A stretch of DNA of 64,000 nt from Kineosporia babensis (GTDB lineage Bacteria; Actinomycetota; Actinomycetes; Actinomycetales; Kineosporiaceae), in the NCBI RefSeq assembly GCF_021129305.1, contig NZ_JAJOMB010000001.1, positions 372,001 to 436,000 of the forward strand, written 5' to 3'. The notes below the pieces were generated by a model. That model did no database searches. It saw only the letters and a list, made by a program, of their open reading frames with translations, and was not told the origin of the DNA. This document shows positions 32,467 to 41,401 of the stretch, piece after piece. Position 1 is the stretch's first letter; every line of letters starts with the position of its first letter. A program made the translations under genes and the position numbers.

Positions 32467-33834
32467 ATGACTGAAGAGACTTCATCCCCCCGTCCGCTGC
32501 GCATCGGGGTGATCGGTGCGGGCCCGGCGGGCATCTATGCCGCAGACATCCTGACCAAGTCCGAGGTCCCGGTCGAGATCGACGTCATCGAGCGGCTGCC
32601 CGCTCCGTACGGTCTGGTCCGGTACGGCGTGGCCCCCGACCACCCGCGGATCAAAGAGATCATCAAGGCCCTGCGCCGGGTGCTCGACCAGGAGAACATC
32701 CGCTTCATCGGGAACGTCAACTACGGCACCGACCTCAGCCTGGAAGACCTGCGCGCGCACTACGACGCGGTCATCTTCGCCACCGGTGCCTTCGCCGACC
32801 GCGACCTCGACGTCCCCGGCGTGGACCTGCCCGGCAGCTACGGCGCCGCCGACTTCGTCAACTGGTACGACGGCCACCCCGACGTGGCCCGCGAGTGGCC
32901 GCTGACCGCGCAGCACGTGGCCGTGCTGGGCGCCGGCAACGTGGCCCTGGACGTGGCCCGGGTGCTGTCCAAGACCGCCGACGAGATGCTCGTGACCGAG
33001 ATCCCGCCGAACGTCTACGAGGGCCTGAAGCTCAACCAGGCCACCGACGTCCACGTGTTCGCCCGCCGCGGCCCGGTCCAGGTGAAGTTCTCCCCGCTGG
33101 AGCTGCGCGAGCTGGCGCACTCGCCCAACGTGGATGTCGTGGTGCACCCCGAGGGCTTCGAGTTCGACGAGGCCAGCATGCGCGCGGCGAACGAGGACAA
33201 GCACGTCAAGCAGGTGATGAAGACGCTGAACGCCTGGGTCGGCAAGGACCCGACGGGCAAGCCGCACCGCCTGCACATCCACTTCCTCGAGGCGCCGGTG
33301 GAGATCTCCGGCGACGGGAAGGTGGAGAACCTGCGCACCGAGCGGATGGAGCTCACCGGCGACGGCAGCGTGCGCGGCACCGGCGAGTTCACCGACTGGC
33401 CGGTCCAGGCCGTGTACCGGGCCGTGGGCTACCGCAGCTCGGCGCTGCCGGAGATCCCGTTCGACGAGTCCCGGCACGTGATCAGCAACGACGGCGGCCG
33501 GGTGCTGGACGAGAACGGCGCCCAGGTGCCCGGGCTGTACTGCACCGGCTGGATCAAGCGCGGCCCGATCGGCCTGATCGGCCACACCAAGTCGGACGCC
33601 AGCGAGACCGTCGGGCACATCCTGAAGGAGATCAACCCGGACGACCCGGCGCCGCACGGGGTGGACATCCTGGCGAAGCTGGAGCTGAAGGGCGTCAACT
33701 ACACCACCTGGGCCGGCTGGGACCTGCTGGACGCGCACGAGGTCAGCCTCGGCGAGCCGCAGAACCGCCAGCGGGTCAAGGTGGTCGAGCGCGAGGACAT
33801 GATCCGGATCAGCCGGGAACTGCTGGCCGACTGA
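32467..33834 (+). CDS. fprA: Ferredoxin-NADP reductase, FprA type
   Basis: A 455-residue FAD enzyme of the adrenodoxin-reductase family. It has an FAD loop IGAGPAGIYAAD (about residues 16-27), LPAPYGLVRYGVAPDHP, an NADP loop LGAGNVALDVARVL, FARRGPVQVKFSPLELREL, and the late FAD contact YCTGWIKRGPIGLIGHTKSDA. It transfers electrons from NADPH to ferredoxins, supporting P450s, desaturases and Fe-S assembly. No Shine-Dalgarno is seen, and an iron box touches the start codon, so the gene is probably repressed in iron-replete cells. A strong terminator follows. Confidence 0.92.
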   Translation: MTEETSSPRPLRIGVIGAGPAGIYAADILTKSEVPVEIDVIERLPAPYGLVRYGVAPDHPRIKEIIKALRRVLDQENIRFIGNVNYGTDLSLEDLRAHYDAVIFATGAFADRDLDVPGVDLPGSYGAADFVNWYDGHPDVAREWPLTAQHVAVLGAGNVALDVARVLSKTADEMLVTEIPPNVYEGLKLNQATDVHVFARRGPVQVKFSPLELRELAHSPNVDVVVHPEGFEFDEASMRAANEDKHVKQVMKTLNAWVGKDPTGKPHRLHIHFLEAPVEISGDGKVENLRTERMELTGDGSVRGTGEFTDWPVQAVYRAVGYRSSALPEIPFDESRHVISNDGGRVLDENGAQVPGLYCTGWIKRGPIGLIGHTKSDASETVGHILKEINPDDPAPHGVDILAKLELKGVNYTTWAGWDLLDAHEVSLGEPQNRQRVKVVEREDMIRISRELLAD

Positions 33835-33852
33835 CCGGCCTGCTCCTGAACC

Positions 33853-33895
33853 GAAGAAGACCCCGGCGGGTTGGCGCCGGGGTCTTCTTCTTTTT
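33853..33895. terminator. Rho-independent terminator after fprA
   Basis: A 16-bp stem, GAAGAAGACCCCGGCG (33853-33868) with 33875-33890, a 6-base loop, then TTTTT. It lies between convergent fprA and the second flavoprotein gene and can serve both. Confidence 0.9.
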
Positions 33896-33900
33896 CCGGC

Positions 33901-35064
33901 TCAGCTGAGCAGCCGGAACGCCTTGTCGTAGTTCTCGTCGGCCAGGTAGGTCAGCACGCCCACGCAGGTGCCGTCGCCGTCCTGGTACCAGACCGTGAAG
34001 GCGTCGCCCTCGCCCTCCTCGTACAGCGCCTCCACGTAGCCGTCGCCCCAGGCCGCGTACTTCAGCCAGCGATCGCCGATCTGGCTCCAGAAGCCCGGCG
34101 GGTCGGACCAGGTCGCATCCTCCACCCCGGCCGCCGTCTGCCCGGCGATCCGGCCCATCGTCTCGGCGTCGAACCAGTGCTCCACCGAGAGCTGGCGGGC
34201 GGCCGCGTTGTTCAGCGCGTAGACCACGTCACCAGCGGCCAGCACCCCCTCGGCCGAGGTGCGCATGTGCGCGTCGACCACGATCCGGCCCTCGTGCACC
34301 GCCAGCCCGGCCTCGGCCGCGAGCTCGGTGGCCGGGCGCACACCGACCGCCAGCAGCACCACGTCGGCCCGGACGTCGTCCTGCCCGTCCAGCCGGATGC
34401 TCACGCCGTTCTCGTCGCGATCCAGGGCGGTGACGGTGGCCCCGGTGACCAGCCGCACGCCGTCCTCGGCCAGCCAGCCCGCGATCCGGGCCCCGGCCTC
34501 CGCCCCGAGCCGGTTCTCCTGCGGCGAGAACTCGTTGGTCACCTGCACCACGTCGAGCCCGAGCCGGCGCAGCGACGAGGCCGCCTCGCAGCCGATGAAG
34601 CCGGACCCGATCACCGCGACCGTCTTGGCCCCGGCCACCGCCGCCTTCAGCCGGCGGCCGTCCTCCAGGGTGCGCAGCCGCAGCAGGGCGCTGTCGTCCC
34701 CACCCGGCACCGGCAGATCGGCCGGGTTCGAGCCGGTGGCGAAAACGCAGTGCCGGTAGGTGTAGCCGGAACCGTCGCGGGTGCCGACGTGCTTGCGGCC
34801 GGTGTCCACCGACGTCACCCGATCGCTGGCCCAGGTGACCTCCAGACGCGAGAGCTCCCCGTCGTCCAGCAGGCCCATCTCGTCCTCGGGCTGATCACCG
34901 CGCAGGAAGTCCTTGGACAGTGGCGGCCGGTCGTAGGGCGCGTCCGGATCGGCCGAGACCAGCACCGCCCGGCCCTTTCCGCCGGCCTCCCGGTACGCCC
35001 GCACGGCCGAGAGCCCCGCGGGACCGCCGCCGATCACCAGCAGGTCCACCACCTCGTCAGTCAT
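33901..35064 (-). CDS. FAD-dependent ferredoxin/rubredoxin-type reductase
   Basis: A 387-residue pyridine-nucleotide-disulfide-oxidoreductase family protein without the redox cysteine pair. FAD loop VIGGGPAGLSAVRAYREAG, the conserved YDRPPLSKDFL, the NAD loop VIGSGFIGCEAASSL, and the second FAD contact TSAEGVLAAGDV are all present. This is the ferredoxin-reductase (rhodocoxin/putidaredoxin reductase) pattern. The C-terminal domain contains FWSQIGDRWLKYAAWGDG. It is next to fprA but on the opposite strand. Confidence 0.88.
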   Translation of the reverse strand: MTDEVVDLLVIGGGPAGLSAVRAYREAGGKGRAVLVSADPDAPYDRPPLSKDFLRGDQPEDEMGLLDDGELSRLEVTWASDRVTSVDTGRKHVGTRDGSGYTYRHCVFATGSNPADLPVPGGDDSALLRLRTLEDGRRLKAAVAGAKTVAVIGSGFIGCEAASSLRRLGLDVVQVTNEFSPQENRLGAEAGARIAGWLAEDGVRLVTGATVTALDRDENGVSIRLDGQDDVRADVVLLAVGVRPATELAAEAGLAVHEGRIVVDAHMRTSAEGVLAAGDVVYALNNAAARQLSVEHWFDAETMGRIAGQTAAGVEDATWSDPPGFWSQIGDRWLKYAAWGDGYVEALYEEGEGDAFTVWYQDGDGTCVGVLTYLADENYDKAFRLLS

Positions 35065-35434
35065 GCCGCCATCCTTGCGCGCATCCCGGCCTGCGCAACC
35101 GTCCGCCCAGCGGCAGAGTCGTAGTCGTTACCTCTCGGCATCAAGGAGTTTCAGGCGGCAGGAAGGAGCGGTCACGAGGTCGGCGAACCGCGCGACCGCG
35201 ACATCCCCGGCCTATCGGACGCCAATCACCCTCCGACACCGAAATTACGGTCAGTAATTTGAAAAATCTTTCAGTTCCGGCCGCCACCACCCGCAGCAGG
35301 ACCGGTACGAAGCGTGTTGCGAACGCGGCGTTCTGACCCGATTGACCCGAAACCCCGGCGTGACCGTCGGACTACGTAAAGAGAGCATCATCTGAGGCGA
35401 AAATTACTGCCCTGGAGGGTGTTAGCGTCCGATC
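35065..35434. other. 370-base gap with an AT-rich inverted repeat
   Basis: The divergent region between the reductase and the DUF1272 gene. It contains AAATTAC-GGTCA-GTAATTT (35242-35260), a perfect 7-base inverted repeat that stands out in GC-rich DNA, with a partial copy AAATTACTG at 35401-35409 near the DUF1272 start. It may be a regulator binding site. No gene is supported. Confidence 0.45.
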
Positions 35435-35686
35435 ATGCTTGAGTTGCGACCGAACTGCGAAGCCTGTGACACCGACCTCCCGGCGGACTCGCCGGACGTC
35501 TGGATCTGCTCCTTCGAGTGCACCTGGTGCACCGACTGCGCGGCCACCTTTGCTGACAATGCGTGCCGGAACGACAAGGGCAACCTGGTCTCCCGGCCGA
35601 TCCGCACGCCGGAGATGCTGGCCCAGTTCCCGGCCTCGACCGAGCGCAAGCACAAGTCCGAGCTCCAGGTCGTCAAGGCCAGCTGA
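35435..35686 (+). CDS. DUF1272 family zinc-ribbon-like protein
   Basis: An 83-residue protein with the DUF1272 pattern: MLELRPNCEACDTDLPADSPDVWICSFECTWC at the N-terminus, followed by TDCA and NACRN. Two CxxC-type pairs plus further cysteines suggest a metal-binding fold. The length is normal for the family and the function is unknown. It is a single gene with a GGAGGG about 16 bases before the start, rather far for a ribosome site. Confidence 0.85.
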   Translation: MLELRPNCEACDTDLPADSPDVWICSFECTWCTDCAATFADNACRNDKGNLVSRPIRTPEMLAQFPASTERKHKSELQVVKAS

Positions 35687-35794
35687 GCACGCCCGGGGGT
35701 GATCCGGGGGGATCCAGCCGTCGTTCTCAAGCAGTGACCTCGACCCCGTCGGGGCGGCATACTAGGCATGCCGTCTCAACGGGGAGGTCTGCTT

Positions 35795-36967
35795 TTGCCT
35801 GCCGAGCGTGTCGTTCCGTCCGCCGAGGCCGCGGACCTGATCGCCCTGACCCGGCAGATCGCCGCCAAAGAGCTCGCCCCGCTGGTCGACGCCCACGAGG
35901 CGGACGAGACCTTCCCACGCGAGACGTTCCGGGTGCTGGGCCGGGCCGGGCTGCTGAGCCTGCCTTATCCGGAAGAGTTCGGCGGCGGCGGGCAACCGTA
36001 CGAGGTCTACCTCCAGGTGCTGGAGGAGATCGCAACCGTCTGGGCCAGCGTGGGCGTCGGGGTGAGCGTGCACGCCCTGTCCTGCTTCGGCCTGGCCGAG
36101 TTCGGCACCGCCGGGCAGAAGGCCGCCTGGCTCCCGGAGATGCTGGGCGGTGAGCAACTCGGCGCCTACTGCCTGTCCGAGCCACACGCCGGTTCCGACC
36201 CCTCGGCAATGCGCACCAAGGCCGTCCGGGTCCACGACGAGTACGTGCTCAACGGGGTTAAGGCCTGGACCACGCACGGCGGCCACGCCGACTTCTACAA
36301 GATCATGGCCCGTACGTCTGACTCACGTAATGGCATCTCCTGCTTCCTGGTCCCGGCCGACTCCCCCGGCCTGGAAGCCGATCCGCCCGAACGCAAGATG
36401 GGCCTGACCGCCTCGCACACCACCAGCGTCCGGCTGAACGACGTGCGGGTGCCGCGCGAGCGCATGCTCGGCGCCGAGGGTGAAGGCCTGAAAATTGCCC
36501 TGCAGGGCCTGGACTCGGGCCGCCTGGGCATCGCCGCGGTGGCCACCGGCCTGGCCCAGGCCGCGCTGGACGCCGCCGTGGCCTACGCCGGCGAGCGAGA
36601 GACCTTCGGCCGGCCGATCATCGAGCACCAGGGCCTGACCTTCCTGCTCGCCGACATGGCCGCCGCCGTCCAGACCGCCCGCGCCACCTACCTGGAGGCG
36701 GCCCGGCGCCGCGATCTCGGCCTGCCGTTCACCCGCGAGGCCTCGATCGCCAAGCTGGTCGCCACCGACAACGCCATGCGGGTCACCACCGACGCGGTGC
36801 AGGTGCTCGGCGGGTTCGGCTACACCCGTGACTTCCCGCTGGAGCGCTACCTGCGCGAGGCGAAGGTAATGCAGATCTTCGAGGGCACCAACCAGATCCA
36901 GCGCATGGTGATCGGCCGGGCCCTCAAGCACAGCCAGGGAAAGATCCACCTCGCGGAAGGATCCTGA
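35795..36967 (+). CDS. Acyl-CoA dehydrogenase
   Basis: A 390-residue FAD enzyme introducing the alpha-beta double bond in acyl-CoA. It has the ACAD signatures AYCLSEPHAGSDPSAM and the C-terminal QVLGGFGYTRDFPLERYLREAK, and the catalytic glutamate in IFEGTNQIQ. TTG 35795 is chosen since GGGGAGG (35781-35787) is seven bases upstream; ATG 35768 (nine residues longer) is the alternative. Its stop overlaps the SDR start (TGATG), suggesting a short beta-oxidation unit, perhaps for a branched-chain or 2-methyl acyl-CoA. Confidence 0.9.
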   Translation: MPAERVVPSAEAADLIALTRQIAAKELAPLVDAHEADETFPRETFRVLGRAGLLSLPYPEEFGGGGQPYEVYLQVLEEIATVWASVGVGVSVHALSCFGLAEFGTAGQKAAWLPEMLGGEQLGAYCLSEPHAGSDPSAMRTKAVRVHDEYVLNGVKAWTTHGGHADFYKIMARTSDSRNGISCFLVPADSPGLEADPPERKMGLTASHTTSVRLNDVRVPRERMLGAEGEGLKIALQGLDSGRLGIAAVATGLAQAALDAAVAYAGERETFGRPIIEHQGLTFLLADMAAAVQTARATYLEAARRRDLGLPFTREASIAKLVATDNAMRVTTDAVQVLGGFGYTRDFPLERYLREAKVMQIFEGTNQIQRMVIGRALKHSQGKIHLAEGS

Positions 36968-37722
36968 TGCAGATCACCGACACCGCTGCCATCGTCACCG
37001 GCGCGGCATCCGGCCTGGGCAATGCCACCGCCACCGCGCTGGCCGCCCAGGGAGCAAGGGTTTTCGGCTTCGATCTGCCGTCCGCGGTGGAGAAGGCCCC
37101 GCAGATCGAGGGCATGACCTACCTGGCGGTGGACGTCACCGATCCGGATGCGGTGGAGCACGCCGTGGCCCTGGCCGCTGCCGACAAGCCCTTGCGGAGC
37201 GTGGTGAACTGCGCCGGAATCGGCTCGGCGGCAAGAATTCTGGGCAAGAAAGGGCGTCACGACATCGCCCTCTACGCCAAGGTCGTGCAGGTCAATCTGG
37301 TCGGTACCTTCACCGTGCTGACCTATGCCGCCGAGCAGATCGCCAAGACCGAACCCGACGAGGTGGGCCAGCGCGGCGTCATCATCAACACCGCCTCGGT
37401 GGCCGCGTTCGAGGGTCAGGTCGGGCAGGCGGCGTACTCCTCGTCCAAGGGCGGCGTGGTCGGTCTGTGCCTGCCGGCGGCGCGGGATCTGGCCCAGTAC
37501 GGCATCCGGGTGAACACCATCGCCCCGGGCACGATCGAGACCCCGATGCTGGCCGGCGTCACCGAGGAGTACCTCGAAGGTCTCGCTTCTGCAGTGCCTT
37601 TCCCACGTCGGCTGGGCCGGCCGGACGAGTACGCCAAGCTGGCCCTGATGCTGATCGACCACGACTACATCAACGGCGAGACGGTGCGGATGGACGGCGC
37701 GATCCGGATGCCACCGCGCTGA
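36967..37722 (+). CDS. SDR-family 3-hydroxyacyl-CoA dehydrogenase-like protein
   Basis: A 251-residue short-chain dehydrogenase. It has the cofactor loop TGAASGLG, NCAGIG, and the catalytic Ser/Tyr/Lys set in NTASVAAFEGQVGQAAYSSSKGG. The overall pattern (FDLPSAVEKAP, LNVNLVGTFTV-like region, ETPMLAGV, PFPRRLGRPDEYA) resembles the type II 3-hydroxyacyl-CoA dehydrogenase (HSD10) group. Being coupled to the acyl-CoA dehydrogenase supports a role in the later dehydrogenation step of the same pathway. Confidence 0.87.
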   Translation: MQITDTAAIVTGAASGLGNATATALAAQGARVFGFDLPSAVEKAPQIEGMTYLAVDVTDPDAVEHAVALAAADKPLRSVVNCAGIGSAARILGKKGRHDIALYAKVVQVNLVGTFTVLTYAAEQIAKTEPDEVGQRGVIINTASVAAFEGQVGQAAYSSSKGGVVGLCLPAARDLAQYGIRVNTIAPGTIETPMLAGVTEEYLEGLASAVPFPRRLGRPDEYAKLALMLIDHDYINGETVRMDGAIRMPPR

Positions 37723-37733
37723 CTTGCCGCTGA

Positions 37734-37788
37734 AGACCAAGGTGCCCACAACGTCTCAAATTGAAGGACGTCGTGGGCACCTTGGTCT
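37734..37788. terminator. Long bidirectional terminator
   Basis: AGACCAAGGTGCCCAC (37734-37749) pairs with 37773-37788, continued inward by ACGT/ACGT after one mismatch, around a 13-base AT-rich loop. It lies between the convergent SDR and FMN reductase genes. Confidence 0.85.
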
Positions 37789-37790
37789 GA

Positions 37791-38396
37791 TCACTGGCCC
37801 TGCGCCTTGAGCATGTCCGCGAACGGGATCACATCGGCGAAGGGATCTTTCGCCCCCGTGGTACCCGTCGATCCGTTCAGCAGCGCCGCGAGCTGACCAC
37901 CGGCCCGCTGCACCCTCCCCGACAGCTCACCCTCGCCGCTGGAGGCCCAGTCCTCGCTGGCCGCGTACACCGCGGTCGGCACCACGACCGCCCGCAGGTA
38001 GCTGAACAACGGCCGCAGAGCGTGTTCCAGCGCCAGCGAGTGCCGGGACGAGCCTCCGGTCGCGCCGATCAGTACCGGCTTGCCGTCCAGCGCGTCCGGG
38101 TCGAGGACGTCGAAGAACGACTTGAACAGCCCGCTGTAGGAGGCGCTGAAGATCGGCGTCACCGCGATCACCGCATCGGCCTTGGCTACCGATTCCACTG
38201 CTGCGGAGAGCTTTCCCGAGGGGAAGCCGGTGAGCAGGTTGTTGGTGATGTCCTGGGCCAGGTCGCGCAGTTCCAGCACGGTGACCTCGGGAACCTCGGC
38301 CAGCTGGTGGACGGTGGCCGAGCTCAGCTTGTCGGCGAGCAGCCGGGTGGAGGAGGGCTGGCTGAGGCCCGCGCTGATCACCACCAGCGATGTCAT
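37791..38396 (-). CDS. NADPH-dependent FMN reductase (CE1759 type)
   Basis: A 201-residue flavodoxin-fold reductase: LVVISAGLSQPSSTRLLADKL (FMN phosphate loop), TPIFSASYSGLFKSFFDVLD and IGATGGSSRHSLALEHALRPLFSYL. It supplies reduced FMN. It lies four bases after the LLM oxidoreductase gene on the same strand, the usual two-component arrangement. The role of the pair is unknown; similar pairs act on small sulphur or redox compounds. Confidence 0.88.
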   Translation of the reverse strand: MTSLVVISAGLSQPSSTRLLADKLSSATVHQLAEVPEVTVLELRDLAQDITNNLLTGFPSGKLSAAVESVAKADAVIAVTPIFSASYSGLFKSFFDVLDPDALDGKPVLIGATGGSSRHSLALEHALRPLFSYLRAVVVPTAVYAASEDWASSGEGELSGRVQRAGGQLAALLNGSTGTTGAKDPFADVIPFADMLKAQGQ

Positions 38397-38399
38397 TGC

Positions 38400-39491
38400 C
38401 TACTCCGTAACGGTTGCCAGGGACTGCTGCTTGGCCAACAGCGAGGCGTGGGTGGGCGCGTCCGGCGTACCCGGGGCCCGGCGGGCGGCGAACTCCGAGC
38501 GCAGCGTCGGCAGGATCTCGCCGAGCAGGTCGAGCTGCTCCAGCACGGTCTTCAGCGGCAGGCCGGCGTGATCGATCAGGAACGACTGACGCTGGTAGTC
38601 GCCGACGTACTCGCGGAAGCTCAGCGTCCGGTCGATCACCTGCTGCGGACTGCCGACCGTGAGCGGGGTCTGGGTGCTGAACTCCTCGAGCGAGGGCCCG
38701 TGCCCGTAGACCGGCGCGTTGTCGAAGTACGGACGGAACTCCTTGACCGCGTCCTGCGAGTTCTTGCGCATGAAGAACTGCCCGCCCAGACCCACAATCG
38801 CCTGCTCGGCGGTGCCGTGGCCGTAGTGCGCGAAGCGCTGCCGGTAGAACTGCACCATCCGGGCCGTGTGCTCCTTGGGCCAGAAGATGTGGTTGTGCAG
38901 GAAGCCGTCGCCGTAGAAGGCGGCCTGCTCGGCGATCTCCGGGCTGCGGATCGAGCCGTGCCACACGAACGGCGGAATTCCGTCGAGCGGACGTGGGGTG
39001 GCGGTGAAGCCCTGCAGCGGGGTCCGGAACTTGCCTTCCCAGTCCACCACGTCCTCACGCCACAGCTTGTGCAGCATCGCGTAGTTCTCCACCGCCAGAG
39101 GAATGCCCTGGCGGATGTCCTGGCCGAACCAGGGGTAGACCGGGCCGGTGTTGCCCCGGCCCATCACCAGGTCGACCCGGCCGTCGGCCAGGTGCTGCAG
39201 CATGGCGTAGTCCTCGGCGATCTTCACCGGGTCGTTCGTGGTGATCAGCGTGGTCGAGGTGCTCAGGATCAGCTTCTCGGTGGTGGCCGCGATGTAGCCG
39301 AGCATGGTGGTGGGCGACGAGGGCACGAACGGCGGGTTGTGGTGCTCGCCGGTCGCGAAGACGTCCAGGCCCACCTCTTCGGCCTTCTGGGCGATCCGGA
39401 CCATGGCCTTGATCCGCTCACGTTCGGTAGGCGTCCGGCCCGTGGTCGGGTCCGGCGTCACGTCGCCGACCGAGAAAATACCGAACTGCAT
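38400..39491 (-). CDS. LLM class flavin-dependent oxidoreductase
   Basis: A 363-residue luciferase-like TIM-barrel monooxygenase. It shows GLDVFATGEHHNPPFVPSSP, LILSTSTTLITTNDPVKIAEDYAMLQHLADGRVDLVMGRGN, and PFVWHGSIRSPEIAEQAAFYGDGF, typical of the group that uses reduced FMN. ATG 39491 is chosen because GGGAG sits six bases upstream. It works with the FMN reductase encoded just after it. A palindrome 61 bases upstream of its start may be an operator. Confidence 0.88.
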   Translation of the reverse strand: MQFGIFSVGDVTPDPTTGRTPTERERIKAMVRIAQKAEEVGLDVFATGEHHNPPFVPSSPTTMLGYIAATTEKLILSTSTTLITTNDPVKIAEDYAMLQHLADGRVDLVMGRGNTGPVYPWFGQDIRQGIPLAVENYAMLHKLWREDVVDWEGKFRTPLQGFTATPRPLDGIPPFVWHGSIRSPEIAEQAAFYGDGFLHNHIFWPKEHTARMVQFYRQRFAHYGHGTAEQAIVGLGGQFFMRKNSQDAVKEFRPYFDNAPVYGHGPSLEEFSTQTPLTVGSPQQVIDRTLSFREYVGDYQRQSFLIDHAGLPLKTVLEQLDLLGEILPTLRSEFAARRAPGTPDAPTHASLLAKQQSLATVTE

Positions 39492-39551
39492 CACGAACTC
39501 CCTGCTCAGGCTGGATGACACCGGTTACGGGGACATCCTCTCGAATAGATC

Positions 39552-39565
39552 GTTGCTTGAGCAAC
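39552..39565. promoter_or_regulatory. MarR-like palindrome upstream of the LLM oxidoreductase
   Basis: GTTGCTTGAGCAAC is an inverted repeat of six bases around TG. It lies in the 198-base divergent region between the LLM gene and the GNAT-like gene. Motifs of the TTGCTTGAGCAA kind are often bound by MarR-family regulators; no such gene is next to it. Confidence 0.5.
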
Positions 39566-39689
39566 TACTTGCCCGTTCCGGCCATTCCCGCGGCACGCCC
39601 GAGTCATCGCGGGCGCGTCGCCGACCGGTGGGCTAGCGTCGTCCGCCGTTGCCGGGACACCTCTTCCCCAGGCCCGGCTCACGGAACGG

Positions 39690-40400
39690 ATGGACGTACA
39701 GATGGTGAACGAGACCGAAGTCCGGAACTCCGGCGAACGCGCCAGTAGTTATCCAGACATGACTGAGTCAATGACGGCCGGTGCTCCCTCTTGGACGGTG
39801 CGCCGCGCCCGGCTCATCGACATTCCGGCCGTTTCGCGCATGCTGCGCGCCCCGTCGCTGGCCGACTGGCCGCTGCCGGGTGGGGTCTCGGACGACGACC
39901 TGACCACGGCCACCCGGCTGATGCTCACCCACGTAGGGCTGGAGCACGGCGAGTTCTGGGTGGCCGAGTCCGCCGGTGAGGTCCGCGCCGCCGTGGTGAT
40001 CTTCCCGCCCACCGTTCCGGCCGGCGGTTTCGGCACCAAGCAGCGCCTGGAGGGCGCGCTGAAGCTGGAGCTCGGGCTGATTCCCGGCCTGCCCGACAAC
40101 ACCGACATCACCGAGCTCGCGGCCCTGGCCGGCGCCCCGGAGATGCACTGGCTGCTGATGCCCCTGCACGCCCCCGGCGACGACGAGGTGCTGAACGACC
40201 TGCTCGAGGCCGCCCTGCCGGTGGTCGACGAGACCGGTATGCCGGTGATGTGTCTGGAGCAGGGCGCCCCGGCCGCGCCGCTGCGGGCCGCCGGGTTCGA
40301 GCTTCTGGCCGTACCGCTCGACCTGGCCGTCACCGCTTCACTGCGGGCCGGGGCGCAGGCTCCTGACGACGCCGAGTCGCTGCTGGCGATCAGCCTGTAG
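39690..40400 (+). CDS. GNAT-fold protein
   Basis: A 236-residue protein. The N-terminal 30 residues are poorly structured, then VRRARLIDIPAVSRML begins a GNAT-like fold, with FWVAESAGEVRAAVVIFPP as strands and MHWLLMPLHAPGDDEVLNDLLEAALPVVDETGMPVMCLEQ further on. The acetyl-CoA P-loop (R/Q-x-x-G-x-G/A) is not obvious, so the fold may be used without normal catalysis. ATG 39690 is chosen; ATG 39702 is possible. Confidence 0.65.
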   Translation: MDVQMVNETEVRNSGERASSYPDMTESMTAGAPSWTVRRARLIDIPAVSRMLRAPSLADWPLPGGVSDDDLTTATRLMLTHVGLEHGEFWVAESAGEVRAAVVIFPPTVPAGGFGTKQRLEGALKLELGLIPGLPDNTDITELAALAGAPEMHWLLMPLHAPGDDEVLNDLLEAALPVVDETGMPVMCLEQGAPAAPLRAAGFELLAVPLDLAVTASLRAGAQAPDDAESLLAISL

Positions 40401-40412
40401 GCCTAGGGCCGG

Positions 40413-41369
40413 TCAGCTGGGCAGTGGGTCGGCCGCGGTCCGGCGGGCCTCACCGGACTGCGGCGGCGGCAGCACCTGACCGGCCGCCGGCGGCAGGCCC
40501 TCGGGCGGCCCGTCGCCGGAACGGTCCTCCTGCTCCTCGCGGGCCAGGAAGGCCACGCCGGTGAGCACCATGATCAGCCCGGCGATCTCCAGGGCCAGCA
40601 GGGCCGGGTCGGAGCTCGGGGCCTCGTTGAACACCACGATGCCGAAGGTGACCGCGATGACCGGGTTGATCACGTTCAGCACCGGCAGCGAGTGCGAGAG
40701 CGGGGCCCGGTTGTAGGCGTACTGGTTGCTCAGGAACCCCGCCACGCCCAGTCCCGCCAGGGCGTAGATCGGCCAGGTGGTCAGGGCCTCCCAGACGCTG
40801 CTGGAGGAGGTCACCACCTTGATCATCGAGGCGATCATGCCGAAGATCAGGCCGCCCGCCACGCCCATCAGCAGCCCGGCCCGGTGCATGCCGACCTTCG
40901 TGGCCAGCCACCAGGTGGCCGCGGCGACCGCGACCGCCACCGCGACGAACCAGAGCGCGGAGGCGGCGGTGAAGTGCGCCGAGCTCTCGCTGCTGTGCGC
41001 GCCGGTGAGGAACACCGCGATCCCGGCCGCGACCAGCACCACCCAGGTCATCAGCCGGGGTTCGGGCCATTTACGGTCGAGCAGGGCCCGGAAGACGAAC
41101 GCGAACACCAGGCCGGTGACCACGATCGGCTGGACCACGGCCAGCGACCCCAGGGCCAGCGCCACCGAGTGCAGCCCCAGCCCGGTCAGGCTGGCGGCCA
41201 CCCCGGCCAGCCACTTCGGCTGGGTGGCCAGATGCCGCAACAGATGGACGACGCCCCGCAGGCCCCCCGGTCCCTGCGGAGCCCGGGAGGCGCTGTGGTG
41301 CATCAGGGCGGTCGAGGCCCCGAACGCGATGGCGTCCAGGAAAGCGACCGCGATCGCAGCCGCGTTCAC
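40413..41369 (-). CDS. DMT-superfamily (EamA-like) transporter
   Basis: A 318-residue membrane protein with nine to ten helices in two similar halves. FGASTALMHHSA begins the first half, LGSLAVVQPIVVTGLVFAFVFRALLDRKW is the signature of the first EamA half, and NVINPVIAVTFGIVVFNEAP is that of the second. The C-terminal 45 residues are polar. This subgroup is usually annotated simply as a DMT family transporter. The substrate is unknown. It lies 12 bases from the convergent GNAT-like gene and 32 bases downstream of the desaturase gene on the same strand. Confidence 0.85.
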   Translation of the reverse strand: MNAAAIAVAFLDAIAFGASTALMHHSASRAPQGPGGLRGVVHLLRHLATQPKWLAGVAASLTGLGLHSVALALGSLAVVQPIVVTGLVFAFVFRALLDRKWPEPRLMTWVVLVAAGIAVFLTGAHSSESSAHFTAASALWFVAVAVAVAAATWWLATKVGMHRAGLLMGVAGGLIFGMIASMIKVVTSSSSVWEALTTWPIYALAGLGVAGFLSNQYAYNRAPLSHSLPVLNVINPVIAVTFGIVVFNEAPSSDPALLALEIAGLIMVLTGVAFLAREEQEDRSGDGPPEGLPPAAGQVLPPPQSGEARRTAADPLPS

Positions 41370-41401
41370 CGTTCAATCACGTGCTTCTCACTGCCTTCTC
41401 G

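Noticed and set aside
35065-35336. Short open frames in the gap before the DUF1272 gene
   Set aside because: Arg/Ser/Pro-rich products, no ribosome sites, and no resemblance to known small proteins.
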